From Nocardioides caldifontis (GTDB lineage: Bacteria; Actinomycetota; Actinomycetes; Propionibacteriales; Nocardioidaceae): 64,000 bases of DNA. A program made the translations under genes and the position numbers. Shown here piece by piece: positions 34,198-42,875 of this stretch (position 1 is its first letter; each line of letters opens with the position of its first letter). Under the pieces are notes generated by a model. The model was not told where the DNA came from and did not search any database. It saw only the letters and a list, made by a program, of their open reading frames with translations. The stretch spans positions 62,001-126,000 of the forward strand of contig NZ_ML701737.1 of NCBI RefSeq assembly GCF_008087345.1. Reading direction: 5' to 3'.

Positions 34198-35427
34198 TCA
34201 ACCGGCGTCGGTTTCCGCCCGCCTCGTGAGCAGGTGGGCGCGCTCGGCGTCGTTGCCGCACATCGCCAGTGCGGCGTCGTAGGCCGTGCGGGCCTCGTCG
34301 TACCGGCCGAGGCGGGCCAGCAGCTCGGCCCGGACCGCGGGCAACCGGTGGCCGGGCAGCGCCACGCCCGACAGGGCGGCCAGTCCCGCCTGCGGACCCG
34401 AGGCCTCGGCCACGGCGACCGCGCGGTTGAGCCGGACCACCGGTGAGTCGACGAGGTCGAGCAGCTCGTCGTAGCGCTGCACGATCCGCTCCCACGCGGT
34501 CTCCCCGGGCGAGGGGGCGATGGCGTGCTCGGCCGCGACCAGCGCCTGGAGGAGGTACGGCGAGGGCGGCGCGTGCACCCAGGGCTGCAACAGCTCCACC
34601 GCCTCGGCGACCTCGTCGTGACGCCAGAGCCCCCGGTCCTGGTCCGGGAGCAGGACCAGCGCGCCGTCCCGCACCCGGGCGTCGCGTCGCGAGTGCTGGA
34701 GCAGCATCAGCGCCAGCAGGGCGTCGAGCTCGGCCTGGTCCCGCTCCGGGAGCCCGGCAGGCAGGACGGAGCGGAGCACCGCGACGAGGCGGAGCGCCTC
34801 TCCCGCGACGTCGGCCCGGAGCACGTCCGCCCCGCTCCCGGGTGCGTACCCCGCGGTGAAGGCGAGGTAGGCGACGTCCTCCACGAACGTGACCCGGCCG
34901 GGCAGCGCGTCCGGCGGCGGCAGCTCGAACCGCGCGCCGGCGAGTCGCTTGCGCGCCCGGGTCAGCCGCGCGGCCATCGTCGGGGTCGGGACGAGGAAGA
35001 GCCGCGCGACGTCCTCGGTGGTCACCCCCATCACCAGCCGCAGGGTCAGCGCGGCCGCCGCCTCGCGGGACAGCGAGGGGTGCGCGCAGAGCAGCACGAG
35101 CCGGAGCCGTTCGTCCACGAGCACCTCTCCGCTGTCCGCCATCGTGCGCTGGGCCTCCTGCGCGAGCTCCGCCTCGACCGCGAGCACCGGCACGCGCCGG
35201 GCGGCCACCGCCTCGGCGCGGAGCCGGTCGAGCGCGCGGCGCCGGGCCGCGGTGAGCAGCCACGCCGCCGGGTTCGCGGGGACGCCGTCGGCCGGCCACG
35301 TGCGGGCGGCAGCCTCGACGGCGTCGGCGAGCGCGTCCTCGGCGAGGTCGAGCCGCCCGAAGCGGGCCACGAGGAGCGCGAGGAGCCGGCCCCAGTCGTC
35401 CCGGACGACCTCCTCGAGCACCGTCAC
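34198..35427 (-). CDS. ECF sigma factor, ECF42 type with C-terminal extension
   Basis: A 409-residue sigma factor. Region 2 spans ARFGRLDLAEDALADAVEAAARTWPADGVPANPAAWLLTAARRRALDRLR. Region 4 spans SREAAAALTLRLVMGVTTEDVARLFLVPTPTMAARLTRARKRL. A long C-terminal domain with TPR-like helices (for example LGRYDEARTAYDAALA) follows, as in the ECF42 group. GTG 35427 is chosen because it follows the YCII gene stop by 7 nt; a longer open frame overlaps that gene. ECF42 members have no anti-sigma factor and act on the YCII/DGPF genes beside them, which are present here. Confidence 0.9.
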   Translation of the reverse strand: MTVLEEVVRDDWGRLLALLVARFGRLDLAEDALADAVEAAARTWPADGVPANPAAWLLTAARRRALDRLRAEAVAARRVPVLAVEAELAQEAQRTMADSGEVLVDERLRLVLLCAHPSLSREAAAALTLRLVMGVTTEDVARLFLVPTPTMAARLTRARKRLAGARFELPPPDALPGRVTFVEDVAYLAFTAGYAPGSGADVLRADVAGEALRLVAVLRSVLPAGLPERDQAELDALLALMLLQHSRRDARVRDGALVLLPDQDRGLWRHDEVAEAVELLQPWVHAPPSPYLLQALVAAEHAIAPSPGETAWERIVQRYDELLDLVDSPVVRLNRAVAVAEASGPQAGLAALSGVALPGHRLPAVRAELLARLGRYDEARTAYDAALAMCGNDAERAHLLTRRAETDAG

Positions 35428-35434
35428 CGAGGCA

Positions 35435-35797
35435 TCACCCGGGCTCCATGTCGATGATCGGACGCACTTCCACCGAGTAGCTCTCCGGGAGCTCTCGGGC
35501 CGCCTCGAGCGCGGTCTCGAGGTCGGCCACGTCGATGAGGAAGAAGCCGCCGAGCTGCTCGACGGTCTCGGCGTAGGGGCCGGCGACGACGGACCGGACG
35601 CCAGCGTCGTCCGCCGGCCGCAGGGTGCGGGCCTGGTCGGGCGAGGCAAGGGCGTCCCCGCCGAGCATGGAGCCGCGCTCCTCGACCGCACGGGCGAACG
35701 CTTCGAACCGGGCGAACGCCGCCTCGTGCTCGGCGGCGTCAGCCGCCTCCCACCGGGCGAAGGAGTCCTTCTCCGCCATCAGCACCAGGAACTTCAC
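35435..35797 (-). CDS. YCII-related (DGPF) protein
   Basis: A 120-residue single YCII domain: MKFLVLMAEKDSF at the start, GPYAETVEQLGGFFLIDVADLETALEAAREL in the second half and VEVRPIIDM at the end. The GPYAE-x-x-E-Q-x-GG-F segment is the DGPF motif. The role of these proteins with ECF42 sigma factors is not known. It overlaps the upstream paralogue by ATGA and precedes the sigma gene. Confidence 0.9.
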   Translation of the reverse strand: MKFLVLMAEKDSFARWEAADAAEHEAAFARFEAFARAVEERGSMLGGDALASPDQARTLRPADDAGVRSVVAGPYAETVEQLGGFFLIDVADLETALEAARELPESYSVEVRPIIDMEPG

Positions 35798-36168
35798 GAC
35801 GGGTCACCTTCGTGGTCGATGGTGGCCCGGACCTCGACCCCGCCGTCGTCCCCGGCCAGCAGGCCGCAGAGCTGCAGCAGGTCGTCGAGGTCGTCGCTCT
35901 GCACCAGGTAGAACCCGGAGAGCTGCTCCACCGCCTCGGCGTAGGGGCCGTCGCTCACCACCGCTCCGGAGCCGTTGCTGCGCACGACCTTCGCGGTCCG
36001 GGAGTGGGTCAGCTCGGCGCCACCGACGATCGTGTGGCCGCGCTCGGCGAGGAGCCGTGAGAACTCCTCGTGGCGGGCGTAGGTGGCCGCGCGCTCCTCG
36101 GGGCTCGCCGCCTCCCACACCGACTCGTCGCCGGGCAGCAGCACCGCGTACGTCGTCACACCGGTCAT
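35794..36168 (-). CDS. YCII-related (DGPF) protein
   Basis: A 124-residue paralogue of the next gene with DGPYAEAVEQLSGFYLVQSDDLDDLLQL and VEVRATIDH. ATG 36168 has GAGGAGGAC upstream. It is the first gene of the three-gene ECF42 operon, and the ECF42-type promoter lies just before it. Confidence 0.9.
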   Translation of the reverse strand: MTGVTTYAVLLPGDESVWEAASPEERAATYARHEEFSRLLAERGHTIVGGAELTHSRTAKVVRSNGSGAVVSDGPYAEAVEQLSGFYLVQSDDLDDLLQLCGLLAGDDGGVEVRATIDHEGDPS

Positions 36169-36203
36169 CGTGTCCTCCTCGCGTCGGGGGTTGTCAATGA
36201 CAT

Positions 36204-36230
36204 GACGCGCGAGGAGGACCCGATTCGACA
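36204..36230 (-). promoter_or_regulatory. ECF42-type promoter for the YCII-YCII-sigma operon
   Basis: On the minus strand TGTCGA (36230-36225), a 17-nt spacer and CGTC (36207-36204) match the bipartite motif described for ECF42 sigma factors (TGTCGA at -35, CG[A/T]C at -10). The -10 element is about 36 nt from the first start codon. The promoter begins just behind the stop of the metallo-hydrolase gene. Confidence 0.7.
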
Positions 36231-36236
36231 CTCCGG

Positions 36237-36845
36237 TCACTCGAGGTTCGCGGCCTCCGCGGCGATGGTGGTGGAGTCGCCGTGGCCGGTGTGGACGACC
36301 GTCTCCGGCGGCAGCGTCATCAGCCGCTCGCGGATCGAGGTGAGGATCGTCGGCTTGTCGCTGTACGAGCGGCCGGTGGCCCCGGGTCCGCCCTGGAACA
36401 GCGTGTCCCCGGTGAAGACGCACCCGAGGTCGGCGGCGAGGAAGCAGACCGCCCCCGGCGCGTGGCCCGGCGTGTGCAGGACGGTCAGGGTGGTGCCGGC
36501 GACCGGGACCTCCTGGCCGTCGCGCAGCTCGACGTCCCAGAACAGGTCGGGGTGGGTCATCTCCCACAGCGGCCGGTCGTCGGGGTGCAGGTGGATCGGC
36601 GCACCCGTGGCGTCCCGCAGGGCCGGGGCGACGCGGACGTGGTCGTCGTGGGCATGGGTGCACAGGATCCCGAGGAGCCGGCGGTCGCCGACCACCTCGA
36701 GGATCCTCCCGGCGTCGTGCGGCGCGTCGATGACGACGCACTCCCGGTCGTCGCCGACCACCCAGACGTTGTTGTCGACGTCGAAGGTCTGCCCGTCGAG
36801 CGAGAACGTCCCCGAGGTGACGGCGTGGTCGATGCGCGCGGTCAC
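36237..36845 (-). CDS. MBL-fold hydrolase beside mycothiol-dependent formaldehyde dehydrogenase
   Basis: A 202-residue metallo-beta-lactamase-fold protein. Zinc motifs are THAHDDH (HxHxDH), HTPGHAPG and FTGDTLF, with a final VVHTGHG. This is the glyoxalase II-like subgroup. The GTG start at 36845 overlaps the stop of the dehydrogenase gene (GTGA). In actinobacteria such a hydrolase commonly follows the S-(hydroxymethyl)mycothiol dehydrogenase and is thought to hydrolyse the S-formylmycothiol product. Confidence 0.87.
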   Translation of the reverse strand: MTARIDHAVTSGTFSLDGQTFDVDNNVWVVGDDRECVVIDAPHDAGRILEVVGDRRLLGILCTHAHDDHVRVAPALRDATGAPIHLHPDDRPLWEMTHPDLFWDVELRDGQEVPVAGTTLTVLHTPGHAPGAVCFLAADLGCVFTGDTLFQGGPGATGRSYSDKPTILTSIRERLMTLPPETVVHTGHGDSTTIAAEAANLE

Positions 36846-37930
36846 GGGAGCACCACCACGCTGCGCAGCACGTCGCCGTGGTGCATCTTCTCGAAGGCCG
36901 CCTCGATGTCGTCGAGCCCGATGCGCTCGGAGACGAACGCGTCGAGGTCGAGCCGCCCCTGCTGGTAGAGGTCGACCAGCATCGGGAAGTCGCGGCTCGG
37001 CAGGCAGTCGCCGTACCACGACGACTTGAGCGCGCCGCCCCGGCCGAAGACGTCGATCAGCGGGATGTCCGGGATCCGCATGTCCGGCGTCGGGACGCCG
37101 ACGAGCACGACCGTGCCGGCGAGGTCGCGGGCGTAGAAGGCCTGCTTCCAGGTCTCCGGGCGGCCGACCGCGTCGATCACCACGTCGGCGCCGAAGCCGC
37201 CGGTGAGTGCCTGGATCGCCTCGACCGGGTCCTGCTCCTTGCTGTTCACGGTGTGGGTGGCGCCGAACTTCCGCGCCCACTCCAGCTTCCGGTCGTCGAT
37301 GTCGACGGCGATGATCGTGCCCGCCCCGGCGAGCGCCGAGCCGGCGACCGAGGCCGCACCGACACCGCCGCAGCCGATCACCGCGACGCTCCGGCCGCGG
37401 GTCACCGCGCCGGTGTTGATCGCGGCGCCGATGCCGGCCATCACGCCGCAGCCGAGGAGCCCGACCGCAGCGGGGTCGGCGTCCGGGGCGACCTTGGTGC
37501 ACTGGCCCGAGTGGACCAGCGTCTTCTCGATGAACGCGCCGATGCCGAGCGCCGGCGACAGCTCGGTGCCGTCCTCCAGCGTCATCTTCTGCGAGGCGTT
37601 GTGGGTGGCGAAGCAGTACCACGGCTCCCCGCGCAGACAGGCGCGGCAGTTGCCGCAGACCGCACGCCAGTTCAGCACCACGAAGTCGCCGGGCGCGACG
37701 TTGACGACGCCCTCGCCCACGGCCTCCACGATCCCGGCCGCCTCGTGGCCGAGCAGGAAGGGGAACTCGTCGTTGATGCCGCCCTCGCGGTAGTGCAGGT
37801 CGGTGTGGCAGACCCCGCAGGTCTGGATCTTCACCACGGCCTCACCCGGGCCCGGGTCGGGAACGTTGATGGTCTCGACCGAGACCGGCTTCCCCTTGGC
37901 CCTGGCCACCACTCCACGAACTTGCTGCAT
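36842..37930 (-). CDS. mscR: S-(hydroxymethyl)mycothiol dehydrogenase (formaldehyde dehydrogenase)
   Basis: A 362-residue zinc alcohol dehydrogenase. [15 protein letters not shown] and [14 protein letters not shown] give the catalytic zinc ligands, and [15 protein letters not shown] gives the structural zinc cysteines. [19 protein letters not shown] is the Rossmann loop, followed by [18 protein letters not shown]. The whole-length pattern matches the mycothiol-dependent class III-like enzymes (AdhE2/MscR). It oxidises the mycothiol adduct of formaldehyde. Formaldehyde could come from demethylation by the P450 or oxygenase system 5 kb away; that link is inference. Confidence 0.9.
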   Translation of the reverse strand: MQQVRGVVARAKGKPVSVETINVPDPGPGEAVVKIQTCGVCHTDLHYREGGINDEFPFLLGHEAAGIVEAVGEGVVNVAPGDFVVLNWRAVCGNCRACLRGEPWYCFATHNASQKMTLEDGTELSPALGIGAFIEKTLVHSGQCTKVAPDADPAAVGLLGCGVMAGIGAAINTGAVTRGRSVAVIGCGGVGAASVAGSALAGAGTIIAVDIDDRKLEWARKFGATHTVNSKEQDPVEAIQALTGGFGADVVIDAVGRPETWKQAFYARDLAGTVVLVGVPTPDMRIPDIPLIDVFGRGGALKSSWYGDCLPSRDFPMLVDLYQQGRLDLDAFVSERIGLDDIEAAFEKMHHGDVLRSVVVLP

Positions 37931-37954
37931 TCCCTCTCCTCTGGTCGTACCGCC

Positions 37955-37970
37955 TTGGTCGCGGGACCAA
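37955..37970. promoter_or_regulatory. Inverted repeat upstream of mscR
   Basis: TTGGTC-N4-GACCAA lies 25 nt upstream of the mscR start. It has the form of an operator, but no second copy was found in the window and no regulator is assigned. Confidence 0.35.
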
Positions 37971-38002
37971 CCTAGGCGACCGCGCCGACAGGAGGGAGTG
38001 CC

Positions 38003-38025
38003 GGTAGGCGGCTCCGCGGCCTACC
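38003..38025. promoter_or_regulatory. Inverted repeat just before the xdhC-like gene
   Basis: GGTAGGC and GCCTACC arms with a 9-nt spacer end 8 nt before ATG 38034. It occupies the place where the ribosome binding site would be, so it could be an operator or an RNA hairpin that limits translation. Nothing further is visible. Confidence 0.35.
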
Positions 38026-38033
38026 CTCGGGGC

Positions 38034-38519
38034 ATGGACGGACCCGAGGGACTGCTGGTGGTAGGTGACGGGCCGGTGAGCGAGGCTTTGGTGGCGATGA
38101 CCGGGGTGCTCGGGTGGCGTCCGACGGTCGCCACCACGCTGCCCGAGGTGGAGGCGGCACTCCCCTCGGTCCGGGCCGTCGTGGTCACCAGCCACGACGA
38201 GGAGGTGGACGCCGCGGCGATCGCGCGGGCCCTGGACGCCGGCGTCGACTACCTCGGCGGGATGGGCTCCCGGCCCACTCAGGCACGTCGCCGTGCCTGG
38301 CTCCTCGACCACGGCGTGACCGAGGAGCGGCTCGCGTCGGTGCGCGGCCCGGCGGGGCTCGACATCGGCGCCGACGGCCCGGCCGAGATCGCGCTGTCGA
38401 TCCTGGCCGAGGCGCTCGCCGTGCTCCGCGGCGTCGAGGTGACCGGCGCGATCAGCGACCGCGACGGCCCGATCCACCCGGACAAGGCGCCCGGCGAGGC
38501 GTTCTGCCCGACGGGCTGA
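38034..38519 (+). CDS. XdhC C-terminal domain protein
   Basis: A 161-residue protein that has only the Rossmann-like C-terminal part of XdhC: VVVTSHDEEVD, YLGGMGSRPTQARRRAWLLDHG and GLDIGADGPAEIALSILAE. The usual N-terminal XdhC/CoxI domain is missing, and the short N-terminus LLVVGDGPVSEALVAM begins directly with the dinucleotide-fold strand. XdhC proteins help load sulfurated molybdenum cofactor into xanthine dehydrogenase-family enzymes. A Mo hydroxylase is encoded at 44.9-48.8 kb, so this may be its maturation factor. It converges on hyuB with no gap. Confidence 0.82.
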   Translation: MDGPEGLLVVGDGPVSEALVAMTGVLGWRPTVATTLPEVEAALPSVRAVVVTSHDEEVDAAAIARALDAGVDYLGGMGSRPTQARRRAWLLDHGVTEERLASVRGPAGLDIGADGPAEIALSILAEALAVLRGVEVTGAISDRDGPIHPDKAPGEAFCPTG

Positions 38520-40430
38520 TCAGCGCCAGTCGACCTCGGCCGCGGTCGCACCGCCGGAGAGCCGGGCGTAGCCGGGTCCCCGGTCGAAGAAGGGCTGCTC
38601 GGCGCGCTCGGCTCGGCGGGCGCGCCGGGTCTCCTCCGTCGCGACGGCGTCGAAGCCCGGCTCCTCGGCGTCGCCGGTGAGCACCACGCCGTAGTCACGC
38701 AGCGCACCTCCCGGCGAGACCTTCTGCCAGACGACGTCGCGGACGACGAGCTCGGGGTCGCGGTCGAGCGGGTCGCCCCAGCCGCCCCCGCCGGTGGTCC
38801 GGATCCGGATCACCTCGCCGGCCCGCACCGGCTCGGCGTCGGCGAGGGCGTCGACCTCGCGCTCGTTCGGGCCACCCGGGTCCACGACCACCTCGAACGG
38901 CCGGCCCGCGAGGCCGCCGCGGACACCCCAGCAGGCGAGGATCGACCGGTCGGCGATCGACATGAAGTGCGCGTCGCGGAGCATCCGGATGTGCTTCTCG
39001 TAGCCGAGGCCGCCGCGGTGCTTCCCCGGCCCTCCGGAGTCGACGGCGAGCGACAGCCGCTCGACCAGGAACGGGAACCGCGACTCGGTGAACTCCGACG
39101 GGAGGTTCCGGGAGTCGGGCACCACGTGGATGGTGTCTTCGCCGTCGGCGTACGGGCGGCCGCCGGAGCCACCGCCGAGCACCTCCCTCATGAGGTACGG
39201 GCGGCCGTCGGTCCCGGTCCCGTAGACGCCGGTGTAGCGGATCGTCTCCTGGTCGGCGGGCATCTCGCCGTCGACCGCCTTCGCCAGCACGCCGGCGAGC
39301 ACGCCGAGGAGCCGCAGGATCACGAAGGTACGGGCGTTGGTGGGCGCCGGGAACTCCGGCGTGAGCAGCGTCCCGGGCTCCGGGAACCGCATCTCGATCA
39401 GCGGCACCACACCCTCGTTGACGTCGAGCTCGGCCATCCGCTCGGGGGTGGCGGCGAGGTTGCGCAGGATCGGGGCGAGCCACTTCTTGAGGAAGACGCC
39501 GTCGCTGTAGTCGCCGCAGTGGTTGATCGGCCCCTTCGCCTGCGGGCCGGTGCCGTCGAAGTCGATGACCAGCCGCTCGCCGTCCGGGTCGTCGGCGGCG
39601 GTGCGGGTGAGGGTGATCCGTTGCGTGTGCAGCCGTGGCTCGTCGACGCCGTCGTGCTCGGCGTAGTCCTCCCACACCCAGCTCCCGACCGGGATCCGGG
39701 AGAGGATCTCGCGCCGGTAGGTCTGGGTGGTGCGGTCGATGATCGCGTCGAAGCAGCACTCGACGGCGTCGCGGCCGTACCGCTCGAAGAGCTCCCCGAG
39801 CCGACGCGCCCCCATCAGGCAGGCGGAGCACTCGGCGTCGAGGTCGGCCGCGAGCGACTCCGGCATCCGGGAGTTGCGGGTCATGATCGTCAGCGCCGCA
39901 CGGTTGGGGACGCCGGCGTCCCAGAGCTTGATGGGCGGCACCATCAACCCTTCCTCGAACACCGTCGTCGCGCCGCTCGGCATCGATCCGGGCACCCGCC
40001 CGCCGATGTCGTCATGGTGACCAAAAGCCTGCACGAAGGCGACGACCTGCCCGCCGCTGAAGACCGGCACGGTCACGCACAGGTCGGGGAGGTGGCCGAT
40101 GCCGCCCTCGGACTCGTAGACGTCGTTGTGGAAGAACACGTCGCCGGGCCGCATCTCCTCGATCGGGAAGTCGCGGGCGACCGGGTGGACCAGCGCGGAG
40201 TAGGACCGGCCGGTGAGCTTGCGGAGCCGGCGGTCGTGGATGCCGACGCGGAAGTCGTGGGCGTCGCGGATCATCGGGCTCCGGCTGGTGCGGGCGATCG
40301 CCGTCTCGACCTCCTGCTCCACGCTGGCCAGCGAGCCCTGCACGATCTCCACGAGCACCGGGTCGGCGCTCGCACCTGCGTCCTGCGTCAGCGTCCCGAA
40401 GGGGAACTGGGTGGGGACCCTGCGCGACAT
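38520..40430 (-). CDS. Hydantoinase B/oxoprolinase family protein (HyuB)
   Basis: A 636-residue HyuB-type subunit. Typical segments are IEEMRPGDVFFHNDVYESEGGIGHLPDL, GHHDDIGGRVPGSMPSGATTVFEEGLMVPPIKL, DFDGTGPQAKGPINHCGDYSDG and RTTGGGGWGDPLDRDPE near the end. ATG 40430 is preferred over GTG 40433 because GAGGAGG is then 4 nt away; it overlaps the hyuA stop by one base (TGATG). With HyuA it forms ATP-dependent hydantoinase, oxoprolinase or acetone carboxylase-like complexes. The substrate is not known. A cyclic ureide would fit the surroundings. Confidence 0.9.
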   Translation of the reverse strand: MSRRVPTQFPFGTLTQDAGASADPVLVEIVQGSLASVEQEVETAIARTSRSPMIRDAHDFRVGIHDRRLRKLTGRSYSALVHPVARDFPIEEMRPGDVFFHNDVYESEGGIGHLPDLCVTVPVFSGGQVVAFVQAFGHHDDIGGRVPGSMPSGATTVFEEGLMVPPIKLWDAGVPNRAALTIMTRNSRMPESLAADLDAECSACLMGARRLGELFERYGRDAVECCFDAIIDRTTQTYRREILSRIPVGSWVWEDYAEHDGVDEPRLHTQRITLTRTAADDPDGERLVIDFDGTGPQAKGPINHCGDYSDGVFLKKWLAPILRNLAATPERMAELDVNEGVVPLIEMRFPEPGTLLTPEFPAPTNARTFVILRLLGVLAGVLAKAVDGEMPADQETIRYTGVYGTGTDGRPYLMREVLGGGSGGRPYADGEDTIHVVPDSRNLPSEFTESRFPFLVERLSLAVDSGGPGKHRGGLGYEKHIRMLRDAHFMSIADRSILACWGVRGGLAGRPFEVVVDPGGPNEREVDALADAEPVRAGEVIRIRTTGGGGWGDPLDRDPELVVRDVVWQKVSPGGALRDYGVVLTGDAEEPGFDAVATEETRRARRAERAEQPFFDRGPGYARLSGGATAAEVDWR

Positions 40431-42538
40431 CACGCCTCCTCAGCGACGGTCGAGACCACCAGGTTCCGGTGGCTGTCCACCCGGGCGGTGAACCCGGGGT
40501 GCAGCGGGACGGTGGAGCCGTACTCCTCCACGATCGCGGGACCGTGCACCACCTGTCCCGGCTGCAGGTCGGGACGCCACAGGACCGGCGTCGGGACGTG
40601 GCCGGCCGAGGCTTCGAAGCAGACCGGCCGCTCGCCGCGCGGCGTCGGAGCCGCTTCCCCGGTGGCCGGCTCGGCGGCCCGCAGCTCCGGGCGTCTGATC
40701 GGCCCGATGCCGGTCAGCCGGAGGTTGACCCACTCCACCTGCTGGCGGGGATCGGTCGCGAAGTCGTAGCCGTAGAGCGCCCGGTGCTCGTCGTGGAACG
40801 CCCGCGCGACCCCGTCGAGCACGTCGGAGGTGAGCGGCCCGTCCGGCACCGCCACCCGCACCTCGAACGCCTGCCCGTAGTAGCGGAGGTCGGCGCTCCG
40901 CACCAGCCGGTGCTCCTCGTCGTCGAACCCCTCACGCACGAGCGCCTCGGTGGCCTGGCCGGCGAGCTCGCCGTACACCTGCTCGAGGGTGGTGCCCTCG
41001 ACGTCGCGGTGGAGCCGGACGTAGGTCCGCACGTAGTCGTTCTTCACGTCGACCGTGAGCAGCCCGAACGCGGAGACGTTGCCCGGGTCCGGCGGCACGA
41101 GCACCGTCGGGATGCCGAGCACGTCCATCAGCCGGCAGAGCAGCAACGACCCCGAGCCGCCGAACGTGGTGAGCACGAAGTCGCGGACGTCGAGCCCGCG
41201 CTTCACGGTGACCTGGCGGAGCGCGTTGGCCTGGTTCCACGCGGAGATCTCGAGGACGCCGACGGCGCACTCCTCCGGTGTGATCGCGAGCTCCGCCGCG
41301 AGCCGTTCGACGCCCTCCCGGGCACGGTCGACGTCGAGCGGGATCTCGCCACCGAGGAGGTGAGGAGGGATCCGGCCGAGCACCACGTGCGCATCGGTGA
41401 CGGTGACCTCGGTGCCGCCCTTGGCGTAGCAGAGTGGTCCGGGGTCCGCGCCCGCCGAGCGGGGGCCCACCTTGAGGTTGCCCTCGGGCGAGAGCCACGC
41501 GACCGAGCCGCCACCCGCACCGACGGTGACGACGTCGATCATCGGGATCTTGCTCGGGTAGGCGCCCACGGTCCCCTCTGTCGTCAACGTGGGCTCGCCA
41601 CCGACGACGACCGCGACGTCCGTCGAGGTGCCGCCGCCGTCGCAGGTGAGGACTTGGTCGAAGCCGGCGACGTGCGCGATCATCGCCGCCCCGAGCGCCC
41701 CTGCGGCCGGCCCGGACAGGACGGTGGTGATCGGCTGGTGCACGACCTCGTCGGCGGAGAGCACTCCCCCGTTGGACTTCATGACGTGGAAGGGCACCTC
41801 ACCGACCTCGGCGGCCAGGCGCCGCTTGATGTTGCCGACGTAGCGGGAGAGTCGGGGCTTCACGGCGGCGTCCACGAGCGTGGTGACGGAGCGTTCGTAC
41901 TCGCGGTACTCACGCAGCACCTCGCTGGAGATCGAGACCACCGCCGCGGGGTGCTCCTCGGCGATGAGGTCGCGCATCCGCTGCTCGTGCGCGGGGTTGG
42001 CGTACGCGTGCAGGAAGCTGACGCCGAGCGTGGTGATGCCGCGCTCGCGGAACCACCGGGCGGTGCGGCGGGCGCCCTCCTCGTCGAGCGGGCGCAGCTC
42101 GGCCCCCGTGTGGTCCAGCCGCCCCTCGACGCCGCGGACCCGGTGGCGGGGCACGATGCGGTCGGGCTTCACCCAGAAGTAGGAGTTCCCGTAGCCGTCG
42201 GGGACGCTCTGCCGGGCGATCTCGAGCATCGCCTCGTACCCGGCGTTGGTGACGAAGCCGAGCCGCTCGACCTTGCCCTCGAGCAGCTGGTTGGTCGCGA
42301 CCGTCGTGCCGTGGCTGACGGAGGCGATGTGCTCGGCTGCCCGCGGCCCGTCGAGCCCCATGAGCCCGAGCACCTTGGCGATGCCGGTCATGAATCCGTC
42401 CGCGGGGTCGGCCGGGGTCGACGGTGTCTTCGTGGTGGTCGTCGCCCCGGTCGCCTCGTCGAAGGCCACGACGTCGGTGAACGTGCCGCCGGTGTCGATG
42501 CCGATCCGGATCGTCCGTCGCGGGTCCTGAGTCGTCAC
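40430..42538 (-). CDS. Hydantoinase A/oxoprolinase family protein (HyuA)
   Basis: A 702-residue HyuA-type ATP-binding subunit from GTG 42538. IRIGIDTGGTFTDVVAF is the phosphate-1 motif of the actin/hexokinase-like ATPase fold. SVSHGTTVATNQLLEG, SGPAAGALGAA, CDGGGTSTDVAVV (phosphate-2) and TFGGSGSLLLCRLMDVLGIPTVLVPPDPGNVSAFGLL follow. It uses ATP to activate a cyclic amide for ring opening or a ketone for carboxylation. It is the first gene of a two-gene operon with hyuB and is divergent from a small ORF at 42678. Confidence 0.9.
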   Translation of the reverse strand: MTTQDPRRTIRIGIDTGGTFTDVVAFDEATGATTTTKTPSTPADPADGFMTGIAKVLGLMGLDGPRAAEHIASVSHGTTVATNQLLEGKVERLGFVTNAGYEAMLEIARQSVPDGYGNSYFWVKPDRIVPRHRVRGVEGRLDHTGAELRPLDEEGARRTARWFRERGITTLGVSFLHAYANPAHEQRMRDLIAEEHPAAVVSISSEVLREYREYERSVTTLVDAAVKPRLSRYVGNIKRRLAAEVGEVPFHVMKSNGGVLSADEVVHQPITTVLSGPAAGALGAAMIAHVAGFDQVLTCDGGGTSTDVAVVVGGEPTLTTEGTVGAYPSKIPMIDVVTVGAGGGSVAWLSPEGNLKVGPRSAGADPGPLCYAKGGTEVTVTDAHVVLGRIPPHLLGGEIPLDVDRAREGVERLAAELAITPEECAVGVLEISAWNQANALRQVTVKRGLDVRDFVLTTFGGSGSLLLCRLMDVLGIPTVLVPPDPGNVSAFGLLTVDVKNDYVRTYVRLHRDVEGTTLEQVYGELAGQATEALVREGFDDEEHRLVRSADLRYYGQAFEVRVAVPDGPLTSDVLDGVARAFHDEHRALYGYDFATDPRQQVEWVNLRLTGIGPIRRPELRAAEPATGEAAPTPRGERPVCFEASAGHVPTPVLWRPDLQPGQVVHGPAIVEEYGSTVPLHPGFTARVDSHRNLVVSTVAEEA

Positions 42539-42677
42539 GGGGTGATTACACCCGGTACGACGCCCCGACGGGACCGTGGACCGGTCCGACGCAGCGACGT
42601 GTCCGGGACCCGAACCGTTGTGGTCGATAGAGCCGACCGGATGTCGGGTACATCACACCCGGAGGAGGGAACTCTGG

Positions 42678-42875
42678 ATGGTGACCGACCGGAACACCGT
42701 GGTGCACGCGCTGAGGGCGCAGGGCGACCACGACCGTGCACTTCAAGCGTCCTGCATCCTGCCCGCCACGGTGGACACCGACAAGGACGCCAACGTGCTG
42801 AGCATGCTGGGCGTGTGCCCGGGATCGCTCCAGGAGCAGGGGGACCCCTCGCCGACTCGAGCCGCCGGTACATGA
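42678..42875 (+). CDS. Small hypothetical protein, 65 residues
   Basis: A short ORF from ATG 42678 with a strong GGAGGAGGG 8-9 nt upstream. The N-terminal half (VVHALRAQGDHDRALQASCILP) is a plausible amphipathic helix; the C-terminal half is Gly/Pro-rich. A strong terminator follows its stop at once, which supports a real transcription unit. I do not recognise a family. It is divergent from hyuA and isolated between hyuA and the amidase. Confidence 0.5.
   Translation: MVTDRNTVVHALRAQGDHDRALQASCILPATVDTDKDANVLSMLGVCPGSLQEQGDPSPTRAAGT

Noticed and set aside
34198-35691. A longer sigma factor starting near 35691
   Set aside because: The extension overlaps the YCII gene in another frame and is low in complexity. 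GTG 35427 follows the YCII stop by 7 nt and begins at the normal distance before region 2.
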